24,402 bases of DNA from positions 1 through 24,402 of the forward strand of contig DASVVG010000146.1 of NCBI GenBank assembly GCA_036386655.1. Direction: 5' to 3'. Below the pieces are notes generated by a model. That model was not told the origin of the DNA. It did no database searches and saw only the letters and a program-made list of their open reading frames with translations. The DNA comes from JAHWJX01 sp036386655. Its GTDB lineage: Bacteria > Pseudomonadota > Alphaproteobacteria > Caulobacterales > Caulobacteraceae. The translations under genes and the position numbers were made by a program. The stretch's first letter is position 1. Every line of letters starts with the position of its first letter. Positions 1 through 7,471 of the stretch are shown here, piece by piece.

Positions 1-824
1 CCCTCGGCGATGTAGCGGGCGCACTCGGGGTCGGCCGCGACGAGGGGCTTCAGCACCTCCTCGTTCCACGTCTCCGAGTGCTTCACGTCGATGACGGCGT
101 GGAGGGCGTAGTACTGGCGCTCCTTGCCGACGCTGAGGCGCTTGAGACCGCGGGCCACGTGGTCGGCCCGCCAGGGGGCGGTGAGCTCGATCGCGCCGAG
201 CGCGCCCACGGCGTGGTGGGCGTAGCGGCGGCTGGTGGCGAAGGCGACCAGCGCGTTCCCCAGCGCCAGCGCCGGCCAGACGGTGCCGTCGATGGTGGGG
301 TTCAGGTCGAGCGCGCGGGCCAGGCGGACCAGCATCGGGCCGTGCATGCCGGGCTCGGAGCCGCGGCCCATCTCGTCCCAGTAGTTGGCGGCCAGCTCGA
401 GCTTCGCCTGCGCGGGCATCTTCACCTGCGTCATGGCGACGAGGTCGTCGAACCCGGCCTCGCCGGCGAACTCCTGCTGCAGGAACCAGCGCATCGACGG
501 GAGGTCGGCCTCCTCGGCGAGCCAGGGGAAGAGGGGGTCGTTCTCGCCGGGGCCGGCGCCCTGCAGCGCCTCGAACCAGGCGACGAACGGTTCAGGGTCG
601 GTGGGCGCCTGGGCCGCGCGGGCGGCGACTTCGGTGCGGAAGGTCTCGATCCAGGCGCCCTCCGCGAGGCGCATCTCGTGGTCCTCCGCCAAGTCCTCGC
701 GCCACGCGCCCGAAGGCTTCCCGACCGCCAGCCGCCGGCGGTTCCAGCGGGCGAGCGCGCGATGGAAGGCTTCCGCCTCGCCGGGGTCCACCGGGGCGGG
801 AGGGAAACGGGTGATGAGAGTCAT
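1..824 (-). CDS. Haem-oxygenase-like iron-containing redox enzyme (partial, C-terminus off window)
   Basis: Reading the minus strand from the ATG at 824-822 gives 274 uninterrupted residues that run off the left edge. The protein is all-helical in character and carries the pattern of the haem-oxygenase-like di-iron oxidase superfamily: a Glu near residue 118 (QQEF), the segment ELAANYWDEMGRG at 143-155, a His at 161, and a late helix YYALHAVIDVKHSETW at 238-253. Candidate iron ligands are E118, E143 or E151, H161, H242, D246 and H249. Family members oxidise amino acids, fatty acids or other small substrates using iron and oxygen. The substrate here is unknown. The gene is divergent from the cyanophycin operon, with about 170 bp between them, so a link to cyanophycin or its arginine/aspartate products is possible but is inference. 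The start lies just after GAGCGGAA. The family call is fairly sure, the function open. Confidence 0.75.
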   Translation of the reverse strand, partial: MTLITRFPPAPVDPGEAEAFHRALARWNRRRLAVGKPSGAWREDLAEDHEMRLAEGAWIETFRTEVAARAAQAPTDPEPFVAWFEALQGAGPGENDPLFPWLAEEADLPSMRWFLQQEFAGEAGFDDLVAMTQVKMPAQAKLELAANYWDEMGRGSEPGMHGPMLVRLARALDLNPTIDGTVWPALALGNALVAFATSRRYAHHAVGALGAIELTAPWRADHVARGLKRLSVGKERQYYALHAVIDVKHSETWNEEVLKPLVAADPECARYIAE

Positions 825-930
825 ACTGGTTCCGCTCGAAGGCCCGCCGGAGCGGGGGTCTGCCGTCACCACAGCAGCGCTTGAAGACCGCGGCGGTTCC
901 CGCGCTGCGACGCTTGCCCGCAGGCGCGTT

Positions 931-981
931 CACAATTGTTAAGGTCCGGGAACCTCGTCCGTTATCAACGCTTTCCGGACC
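931..981. promoter_or_regulatory. Candidate operator and 5' leader hairpin before the cyanophycin operon
   Basis: The 172-bp divergent gap (825-996) is mostly GC-rich but holds an AT-rich 8-bp palindrome, ACAATTGT (932-939). It is followed by a 7-bp inverted repeat, GGTCCGG (943-949) and CCGGACC (975-981), around a 25-nt loop. The repeat ends just before the GGGAG ribosome-binding site of the 86-residue gene at 997. The position suits an operator, a leader hairpin, or both. No known regulator box was recognised. Confidence 0.35.
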
Positions 982-996
982 GACGGGAGTAAGTTC

Positions 997-1257
997 ATGA
1001 TCAAGCAGGACGTACCGGGGTGGGACCATAGCCGGCCCCGCCACAGCCGGTATGCGGTCATCCGCTATGGGCACGAGTGGAGGCTGCTCTACGGGACGGC
1101 GACCATCGGGCAGTTCCCGACGCCGGAGGCGGCCATGGAGGTCGCGGACAAGCTCTGCCGGGCGGTCGCCAACGTTGGGTTCGACGTCGATCTGACGGTG
1201 CACACGCAGAACGGCGAACTCCGCAGCGAGCGCATCGCGAGCCGGCTGAAGCCATGA
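997..1257 (+). CDS. Small conserved-looking protein of unknown function, first gene of the cyanophycin operon
   Basis: An 86-residue ORF starts at an ATG with a good ribosome-binding site (GGGAG, about 8 nt upstream). It ends in an ATGA overlap with the start of cphA, so the two are probably translationally coupled. I do not recognise the family with certainty. The layout resembles small DUF2188-type domains: a Trp-containing strand (EWRLLYGTATIGQFPT), a helix rich in Ala (EAAMEVADKLCRAV), then a strand ending in NGEL. There is no signal peptide or membrane segment, so it is cytoplasmic. Having its own ribosome-binding site while cphA has almost none suggests translation of this ORF helps load ribosomes onto cphA. 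Any direct role in cyanophycin metabolism is inference. Confidence 0.7.
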   Translation: MIKQDVPGWDHSRPRHSRYAVIRYGHEWRLLYGTATIGQFPTPEAAMEVADKLCRAVANVGFDVDLTVHTQNGELRSERIASRLKP

Positions 1258-4034
1258 CCGAGGCGGCGACGTTCTCCGGGCCCATGCGGGTGCTGGAGAG
1301 GGGCGCCTATCGCGGGCCCCACCTCTACAGCCACCTGCCGATGATCCGCTTCCAGCTGGACCTCGGCGCGCTGGAGAACCACCCGACCGACAAGCTGCCC
1401 CAGTTCACCGAGCGGCTGCTGGCCCTGATGCCCTCGCTGCAGCAGCACGGGTGCTCGTACAAGCAGGCCGGCGGCTTCGTGCGCCGCCTGCGCGACGGCA
1501 CCTGGCTCGGGCACGTGGCCGAGCACATCGCGCTCGAGGTGCAGGAACTGGCGGGCGCGAAGGCCCAGGTCGGCAAGACCCGGTCCGTGAAGGGCAAGCC
1601 GGGCGTCTACAACGTGATGTACGCCTACCAGGAGGAGATGGTCGGCTTCTACGCCGGGCGCATCGCGCTGGAGCTGATCCAGACGCTGCTGCCGGAGGAC
1701 CTGAAGGGGATCGAGGGCCTCGACCGCCTGTACGACGCGCGCGACCACGGCCGCCGCTTCCCGCCGGGCGACTTCGACCTCCCGACGCTGATCGAGGAGC
1801 TCGCCTGGAAGGTGCGGCGGACGGGCTACGGCCCCAGCACCCGCTCCCTGGTCCAGGAGGCGGAGCGCCGCGACATCCCGGTGATGCGGCTGGACGACCA
1901 GAGCCTCGTGCAACTCGGCTACGGCCGGCGCCAGCAGCGCATCCGGGCCAGCATCACAGGCCGGACCTCGCACCTCGCGGTGGAGTCGGCCGGGCAGAAG
2001 GACCTGACCAAGCAGCTGCTGGACGACGCGGGCCTGCCGGTGCCGCGGGGCACCGTGGTGCGCGACGCCGACGACGCTGTGCGCGAGGCGCGGCGACTGC
2101 GTGGGCCGGTGGTGGTGAAGCCGCTGGACGGCAACCACGGCCGCGGCGTCAGCATCGACCTGCGCACGGACGAGGAGGTGCGCCGCGCCTTCGAACTGGC
2201 GCAGCCGCACGGCCGACGCGTGATCGTGGAGAGCTTCTATCCGGGCAACGACCACCGCGTGCTCGTGGTGAACGGCGAGGTGATCGCCGTCGCGGAGCGG
2301 GTGCCCGCCCACGTCGTCGGCGACGGCAAGCACACCATCGCCGAGCTGATCGAAGCAGTGAACAAGGACCCGCGCCGCGGCGAGGGTCACGAGAACATCA
2401 TGACCCGCATCAAGGTCGACGACCACGTGCGGGGCGTGCTCGAGCGGTGGGGGCTGACGCTAGAGACGGTCCCGGAGGCGCACCGGACGGTGTACCTGCG
2501 CGACACGGCCAACCTGTCCACCGGCGGCACCGCCGTGGACCGCAGCGACGACATCCACCCGGAGAACGCGATGATCGCCCGGCGAGCGGCGCTGACGCTC
2601 GGGCTGGACGTCGCCGGGATCGACTTCATCGCTCCCGACATCAGCCGTTCGGTCCGGGAGACCGGCGGCGGCATCGTGGAGGTCAACGCGGCGCCCGGCT
2701 TCCGCATGCATCTGCAGCCGTCGGAAGGCCGTCCCCGGAACGTGGCGCGGCCCGTCATCGACATGCTGTTCCCGCGCCGGGCGCAGAGCCGCATCCCGAT
2801 CTTCGCGATCACCGGCACCAACGGGAAGTCGACGACCACCAGGATGGTCGCCCACGTGATGCGCGGCACCGGCTGCACGGTGGGCTTCACGTCGACCAGC
2901 GGAGTCTACGTGAACGACGAGCGCGTGATCGCCGCCGACGCCTCAGGGCCGAAAAGCGCGCGCATGATCCTGCGCGATCCAACGGTGGACGTGGCGGTGC
3001 TGGAGACCGCGCGCGGCGGCATCCTGCGCGAAGGTCTCGCCTTCGACCGCGCGGACATCGGCTGCTGCCTGAACGTGACCGCGGACCACCTCGGCCTGAA
3101 GGGGATCGACACGGTCGAAGACCTGGCGTGGGTGAAGTCGGTGGTGGTCGAGGCGGTGGACCGCGACGGCTACAGCATCCTGAACGCCGACGACGACCAC
3201 TGCTACGCGATGCGGCGGCGTGCCGGCGGCAAGATCGTGTGGTTCACCCTGCACGGCGGCGACGACATGCCCGCGGCGGTGAACCGGCACGTGGTGCGCG
3301 GGGGCCTGGCGGTGGTGCGCGAACCCGCCCCCGGCGGCGGCGAGATCGTGATCTGGGAGGACGGCGAGCGGCTGCCGCTGATGAGCGCGGGCGAAATCCC
3401 CGCGACGCTGCGCGGTATCGCCGAGTTCAACGTCGCCAACGCTCTCGCCTGCGTGGCGATGACCTACGCCTACGGCGTGCCGCCGCAGGAGATCAGGAAG
3501 GCGCTGTCGACCTTCGCCTCGTCGTTCGAGCAGACCCCGGGGCGGATGAACGTCTACGACGGCCATGGTTTCCGTGTGCTGCTGGACTATGCGCACAACC
3601 CCGCCGGGCTGACGGCGCTGGGGCAGGTCGTGAACAAGATGCGCCCGCAGTACAACCGGACCATCGGCATGGTCAGCATCCCCGGCGACCGACGCGACGA
3701 GGACATCCGGGAGATGGGCGGGATCGCCGCCGGCATGTTCGACGACCTGGTCTTCCGGGAGCGGCCGGACAGCCGCGGCCGGCCCTCCGGCGAGGTCATC
3801 CGGCTGTTGAGCGAAGGGGCGCTGGCCACGGGGTTCCCGGCGGACCGCATCCATAAGCGGCTGCAGGAGCCCGACGCCGCAGAGGCGTCCCTGCGCGGCG
3901 CCAAGCCCGGCGACCTTGTGGTGCTGCTGCCCACGGAGGTGGAGGAGGTCTGGGCGCAGGTGATGAACTTTGACGGCGAGCACGTGCCGCTGACCGAGGG
4001 GGAGTCCGCCGGGACGTCCCAGGCGGCCGAGTGA
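1254..4034 (+). CDS. cphA: Cyanophycin synthetase
   Basis: The 926-residue protein polymerises aspartate and arginine into cyanophycin (multi-L-arginyl-poly-L-aspartate), using ATP, in the cytoplasm. It has the N-terminal CphA domain (about 1-160), an ATP-grasp domain (about 210-480, with K289 in VVVKPLDGNHGRG and the metal-binding VEVNAAPG segment), then a Mur-ligase-like half. The Mur half has the P-loop TGTNGKST at 520-527, an ETARGGILREGL segment typical of CphA, and a C-terminal LDYAHNPAGL motif. The length is in the family's usual 870-930 range. I chose the ATG at 1254: it overlaps the upstream stop (ATGA), and the homologous region (MRVLERGAYRGPHLYS) begins about 10 residues later. The open frame extends further upstream, but that part overlaps the preceding gene. 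The gene is followed by cphB with a GTGA overlap, so synthesis and breakdown genes are coupled. Confidence 0.96.
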   Translation: MTEAATFSGPMRVLERGAYRGPHLYSHLPMIRFQLDLGALENHPTDKLPQFTERLLALMPSLQQHGCSYKQAGGFVRRLRDGTWLGHVAEHIALEVQELAGAKAQVGKTRSVKGKPGVYNVMYAYQEEMVGFYAGRIALELIQTLLPEDLKGIEGLDRLYDARDHGRRFPPGDFDLPTLIEELAWKVRRTGYGPSTRSLVQEAERRDIPVMRLDDQSLVQLGYGRRQQRIRASITGRTSHLAVESAGQKDLTKQLLDDAGLPVPRGTVVRDADDAVREARRLRGPVVVKPLDGNHGRGVSIDLRTDEEVRRAFELAQPHGRRVIVESFYPGNDHRVLVVNGEVIAVAERVPAHVVGDGKHTIAELIEAVNKDPRRGEGHENIMTRIKVDDHVRGVLERWGLTLETVPEAHRTVYLRDTANLSTGGTAVDRSDDIHPENAMIARRAALTLGLDVAGIDFIAPDISRSVRETGGGIVEVNAAPGFRMHLQPSEGRPRNVARPVIDMLFPRRAQSRIPIFAITGTNGKSTTTRMVAHVMRGTGCTVGFTSTSGVYVNDERVIAADASGPKSARMILRDPTVDVAVLETARGGILREGLAFDRADIGCCLNVTADHLGLKGIDTVEDLAWVKSVVVEAVDRDGYSILNADDDHCYAMRRRAGGKIVWFTLHGGDDMPAAVNRHVVRGGLAVVREPAPGGGEIVIWEDGERLPLMSAGEIPATLRGIAEFNVANALACVAMTYAYGVPPQEIRKALSTFASSFEQTPGRMNVYDGHGFRVLLDYAHNPAGLTALGQVVNKMRPQYNRTIGMVSIPGDRRDEDIREMGGIAAGMFDDLVFRERPDSRGRPSGEVIRLLSEGALATGFPADRIHKRLQEPDAAEASLRGAKPGDLVVLLPTEVEEVWAQVMNFDGEHVPLTEGESAGTSQAAE

Positions 4035-4849
4035 GAGCGCGTCAGGGCGAGGGGAGCCTCGTGGTCATCGGCGGCCACGAGGACAAGGAGAACAGGCGCG
4101 TCATCCTCAAGGAGGTCGCGCGGCACGTCGCCGGCGGCAAACTGGTGGTCGCCACCGTCGCCAGCCACGAGCCGGAGGGCTACTTCGAAAGCTACCAGAA
4201 GGGGTTCGAGGGCTTCGGCGTGGGCGAGCTGGTCGAGCTCTACATCGAGGATCGCGCGGAGGCCTCCTCGGAGGAGAAGCTGCGGCTGCTGGACGATGCG
4301 GCGGGCGTCTTCTTCACCGGCGGCGACCAGCTGCGCATCTCCAGCCAGATCGGCGACACGCCCATCGAGCGGCGCGTGCGCGAGATCTACGAGAAGGGCG
4401 GCGTGGTGGCCGGCACCTCAGCCGGCGCGTCCGTGATGAGCGAGACGATGCTGGTGAAAGGCACCAGCTCGGAGACGCACCGGATCGGCGACCTGCACAT
4501 GGCGCCGGGACTGGGGCTGGTGCAGGACGCGATCATCGACCAGCACTTCGCGGAGCGAGGCCGGTTCGGCCGGCTTATCGGCGCGGTGGCGCAGAACCCG
4601 CGCGTGCTGGGAATCGGCATCGACGAGGACACCGCGGCCGTGATCCGCGGCGATCGTTTCGAGGTGTTCGGCAGCGGCGGGATCTACATCGTGGACGGGG
4701 AGAAGGTCAGCTACTCGAACATCGCCGAGGAACGGTCCGACAGGGCGCTGTCCCTCTACGACGTGAAGGTCCACGTGCTGAGCGCCGGCGATACCTTCGA
4801 CCTGGAGACGCGCCGCCCGAAGGACGGCGACGGCGCCGGGAAGCGCTAG
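4031..4849 (+). CDS. cphB: Cyanophycinase
   Basis: The 272-residue protein is a peptidase of the S51/cyanophycinase family, which cuts cyanophycin to beta-Asp-Arg dipeptides. The nucleophile is Ser130 in GTSAGAS, preceded by the family block FFTGGDQLRI (residues 96-105). QHFAERGRFGRL and the GIGIDEDTA segment are also characteristic. The length matches characterised CphB proteins. The start is a GTG inside the cphA stop (GTGA, 4-bp overlap), which fits translational coupling. No signal peptide is seen, so this is the intracellular CphB type rather than the secreted CphE type. The stop codon overlaps that of the convergent L,D-transpeptidase gene in the shared palindrome CTAG (4846-4849). Confidence 0.95.
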   Translation: MRARQGEGSLVVIGGHEDKENRRVILKEVARHVAGGKLVVATVASHEPEGYFESYQKGFEGFGVGELVELYIEDRAEASSEEKLRLLDDAAGVFFTGGDQLRISSQIGDTPIERRVREIYEKGGVVAGTSAGASVMSETMLVKGTSSETHRIGDLHMAPGLGLVQDAIIDQHFAERGRFGRLIGAVAQNPRVLGIGIDEDTAAVIRGDRFEVFGSGGIYIVDGEKVSYSNIAEERSDRALSLYDVKVHVLSAGDTFDLETRRPKDGDGAGKR

Positions 4850-6396
4850 GAGCCGAGGATGTCCTTGGCCGCCGCCAGGCTGCGGGACTGGTCCGCGAGC
4901 GCGGCGACCAGCCGCTGATCCCAGTCGTAGATGTCGTCGCGGAAGTTGACGCCGCCCTGCGGATCCACGAACGCGGTCCAGTAGAGCAGATACATCGGGA
5001 TGGGCTCGGGCAGCCCCACGCGCACCGTCTTGCCGGAGGCGATGGCCTCCTGCATGCGCTCCTCGGGCCACTCGGGGTTGCCCTCCAGCACCAGCTTGGC
5101 GAGTTCGAGCGGGCGCTCCAGGCGCACGCAGCCGTGGCTGAGCAGGCGCTCGCGGCGGCTGAAGCCGCCGCGGCTGGGCGTGTCGTGCAGGAAGACGGCG
5201 AACTCGTTGGGGCTTTCGAACTTCACGCGGCCGAGGGCGCTCTTCGGCCCGGCGGCCTGCTGCAGCATGGGCAGGCCGTCGCCGTGCTTGCCGACCACCT
5301 TCAGCGACTCGCGGGCGAGGTAGCCCGGGTCGCGGGCGAGCTTGGGCGCGATCTCGTTCTTCACGATCGAGTGCGGCACGTTCCACGGCGGGTTGAAGGT
5401 CACGGCCTGGACCTCGGCCGTCATCATCGGGGTGTTGTGCTTCGGCCCGCCGACGACCACGCGCATGGTGCTCGGGATGTCGGAGCCGCGGTAGAGGTCG
5501 AGCATGGCGGTGGGCAGGTTCACCTCGATGCGCGAGGACGGCAACTTGCGCGGCAGCCAGCGCCAGCGCTCGAGGTTGGCCTCGATCTGGCCGGCGCGGC
5601 GCTCGGCGGAGACGTTGAGTTCGGCCAGCGTGCCGGCGGCGACCACGCCGTCGGACCCGAGCCCCCGGCGTAGCTGGAAGCGCTTCACGGCGTCTACCAG
5701 CGCGGAGTCGTAGGTCGTACCGGTTCCTTGGCCGACCACGTAGCCTTCCGCCTGCAGGCGGCGGCGCAGGGCGGGAACACGGGCATCGCTGGCGCCGGGG
5801 CGCAGCGGCGGGCCGTCGGCGACGCGGGGCCAGCCGCCCGCGGCGGCGATCTCGCGGTAGCGGCCGAGCGCGCCGCGGAGCGCGCGGTAGCCGCCGTAGG
5901 GCGGGGGCAGGGAGGCCAGCCAGGTGTCCAGCTTGTCCTGCTGCAGGGCGGTGGCCAGCTCGTTGTGGGCGTCGAACGGGGCGGGGGTGACGGACCAGTT
6001 CTTCGAGACGGAGAGCGGGTTGATGCGCTGACCGCGCTGGGCGGCGGCGTAGCGGACGGTGAGCTCGACCAGTTCCGCCTGCCCGCGCGGGTCACCGCTC
6101 GCGAGCAGGGCGCGGACCTCGTCCGTGCGGAACTCGGCGGGGGAGAAGCCGTGGCCGGGGGCCTCGTCGAGCGTGGCGAGCAGGCGCTCGGCCTGATCGC
6201 GCCGGAGCGCCGGCATCGGCAGGCGCGGGGCGGGGGGCTGGACCCGATAGGTGGTGGTGGGCGCAGGGTCGGCCGGCTTCGCGGCCACGGGATCGAGCGC
6301 GCCGGTCTGGGCCTGGGCGGCGCCGGCCGCGGACAGCAGCGCGAGGGCCGCGGCGGACCTCAGGACGAGCGGGCGCAGGCGGTGTGCGAGGGTCAT
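4846..6396 (-). CDS. L,D-transpeptidase of the YcbB/LdtD type (YkuD domain)
   Basis: The 516-residue exported enzyme would form 3-3 peptidoglycan cross-links or attach proteins to the wall in the periplasm. A signal peptide covers about residues 1-29 (cleavage near AQA). A scaffold domain follows (about 60-200), then a peptidoglycan-binding domain (about 203-262, VPALRRRLQAEGY ... AVKRFQLRRGL). The YkuD catalytic domain (about 288-450) has HDTPS at 404-408 and the catalytic SHGCVRLE at 420-427, giving nucleophile Cys423. Large two-domain members of this size are common in Proteobacteria. No strong Shine-Dalgarno precedes the ATG at 6396. The promoter region holds five GANTC sites (separate entry), which hints at cell-cycle control. 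It is convergent with cphB and overlaps it by 4 bp. Confidence 0.93.
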   Translation of the reverse strand: MTLAHRLRPLVLRSAAALALLSAAGAAQAQTGALDPVAAKPADPAPTTTYRVQPPAPRLPMPALRRDQAERLLATLDEAPGHGFSPAEFRTDEVRALLASGDPRGQAELVELTVRYAAAQRGQRINPLSVSKNWSVTPAPFDAHNELATALQQDKLDTWLASLPPPYGGYRALRGALGRYREIAAAGGWPRVADGPPLRPGASDARVPALRRRLQAEGYVVGQGTGTTYDSALVDAVKRFQLRRGLGSDGVVAAGTLAELNVSAERRAGQIEANLERWRWLPRKLPSSRIEVNLPTAMLDLYRGSDIPSTMRVVVGGPKHNTPMMTAEVQAVTFNPPWNVPHSIVKNEIAPKLARDPGYLARESLKVVGKHGDGLPMLQQAAGPKSALGRVKFESPNEFAVFLHDTPSRGGFSRRERLLSHGCVRLERPLELAKLVLEGNPEWPEERMQEAIASGKTVRVGLPEPIPMYLLYWTAFVDPQGGVNFRDDIYDWDQRLVAALADQSRSLAAAKDILGS

Positions 6397-6412
6397 GATG
6401 CTGAGCTAGCTC

Positions 6413-6537
6413 GATTCAGGCCGGGACGGGTTAACCACGTCCTGACGGCGGCGGAACACAGGCGAAACGAATCGCGTCCGAATCAGCTCAACCGGCCGAT
6501 TCAGCCTTTGTTCCCTACTACCGATGGTGGCTGATTC
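6413..6537. promoter_or_regulatory. Cluster of five GANTC sites upstream of the L,D-transpeptidase
   Basis: Within 125 bp there are five GANTC sites: GATTC at 6413-6417, GAATC at 6469-6473 and 6480-6484, and GATTC at 6498-6502 and 6533-6537. Several are embedded in a repeated (C)GATTCAG / CTGATTCAG context. A single TTAACC, a possible CtrA half-site, lies at about 6431. GANTC is the target of the CcrM methylase in Alphaproteobacteria, and GcrA acts at methylated GANTC promoters. At this base composition fewer than one site would be expected. The gap 6397-6563 has no gene. Confidence 0.5.
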
Positions 6538-6563
6538 AGCAGGAACACACAAGACGGTTCTCG

Positions 6564-6980
6564 TTACGCGGGGCAGGTCGCGGAGACCCGTTGCGCCGTC
6601 ATAACGCCCGACAGGGGAATTCCGTTCGTGGTCTTCAGGTTGATGTTCAGCCGGAAGTTCTCCGGCGTGTAGGTGCCGCGGGCGCGGATGGGCGCGCGGC
6701 GGCCCTTCTTGTCGACGCAGGCGCCCTGCATGTCGACGAGGCCGTTGGCGACCGTCTTGCGGGAGTACTCGCACTTGTAGTGGCGGTTGCCGGGGAAGGC
6801 GATGAACTTCTCCACCTCCTCCGCCTTGAGGCAGCGGCGGCCGCCCTCGACCTCGGCGATGCCGAACAGGACCTTGGCGGAGTACTTCCACAGGCCGGGC
6901 AGGATCGGCGTCTCGGCGGCCGAGGCCACGGCGGTGTTGGCGAGGACGGCGAGGGCGCCGGCGGCGAGCAGACGTTTCAT
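6564..6980 (-). CDS. DUF3617-family periplasmic protein
   Basis: The 138-residue protein begins with a clear signal peptide (MKRLLAAGALAVLANTAVAS, cleavage near residue 21). A DUF3617-like body follows: GLWKYSAKVLFG at the start, C57-region KAEEVEKF, CEYSRKTVANG in the middle, and a C-terminal Cys in SATCPA. Members are small exported proteins of unknown function, often with paired cysteines. I chose the ATG at 6980 over an upstream TTG at 7001, because the signal peptide begins at the ATG; neither has a strong ribosome-binding site. It lies upstream of the L,D-transpeptidase on the same strand, 167 bp away, and probably has its own transcript. Confidence 0.75.
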   Translation of the reverse strand: MKRLLAAGALAVLANTAVASAAETPILPGLWKYSAKVLFGIAEVEGGRRCLKAEEVEKFIAFPGNRHYKCEYSRKTVANGLVDMQGACVDKKGRRAPIRARGTYTPENFRLNINLKTTNGIPLSGVMTAQRVSATCPA

Positions 6981-7075
6981 GCGGGCGTACGGGCTGCACA
7001 ATCAGAGGGGCCCGTATACCTAGGGCCGATGAACGGAGGTTGAAGGGGCCGCGACGCCGCAGGGGGGCGGCGACC

Positions 7076-7104
7076 TTGACCCCGCGGGGCGCCTTCCCTT
7101 ATAT
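7076..7104 (+). promoter_or_regulatory. Sigma-70-type promoter for rpmB
   Basis: TTGACC (7076-7081) and TTATAT (7099-7104) are separated by 17 bp and sit about 65 bp before the rpmB start. A GC-rich hairpin (GCCCGCTCTCGCGCGGGC) follows directly in the leader. This is the best match to a housekeeping promoter in the window. Confidence 0.55.
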
Positions 7105-7168
7105 CGCCCGCTCTCGCGCGGGCGGCTCCGTCTCCCGCGCGCCTCTGTTTTCTCGAAGGTCCTGATCG

Positions 7169-7468
7169 ATGTCGCGCCGCTGCGAACTCACGGGCGTGGG
7201 CCCCATGGTCGGCCACAACGTGAGCCACTCCAACATCAAGACGAAGCGCCGCTTCCTGCCGGCGTTGCGCGCCCACAAGCTGCAGTCCGACGCGCTGGGC
7301 CAGAACTTCACCCTGCGGGTGTCGAACGCGGCGCTGCGCACGCTGGACTACAAGGGCGGCCTGGACGCCTTCCTGGTCAAGGCGTCCGACGACGAGCTGT
7401 CGCCGCGCGCGCTGAAGATCAAGAAGCAGGTCAAGGCCAAGATGGCCGGGGAGCCGGCGCAGGCCTGA
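7169..7468 (+). CDS. rpmB: 50S ribosomal protein L28
   Basis: The 99-residue basic protein starts MSRRCELTG and contains GHNVSHSNIKTKRRFLP and RVSNAALRTLDYKGG, hallmarks of bacterial L28. The longer C-terminal tail (SPRALKIKKQVKAKM) is of the alphaproteobacterial type. The start ATG is preceded by GAAGG at about 9 nt. The gene stands alone on its strand and is convergent with the phytase-like esterase gene, with 3 bp between their stop codons. Confidence 0.97.
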   Translation: MSRRCELTGVGPMVGHNVSHSNIKTKRRFLPALRAHKLQSDALGQNFTLRVSNAALRTLDYKGGLDAFLVKASDDELSPRALKIKKQVKAKMAGEPAQA

Positions 7469-7471
7469 GCC

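Noticed and set aside
1451..3856. 801-residue open frame within cphA in another frame, and similar long frames opposite cphA and cobT (for example 8674-10878)
   Set aside because: Arg/Pro/Ala-rich shadow translations caused by high GC; no motifs, and the true frames carry clear family signatures.
6541..6566. EcfG (general stress) promoter: GGAAC-N15-CGTT
   Set aside because: Spacing is shorter than the usual 16-17 and no plus-strand gene follows within several hundred bases. Similar partial matches near 948 also fail.
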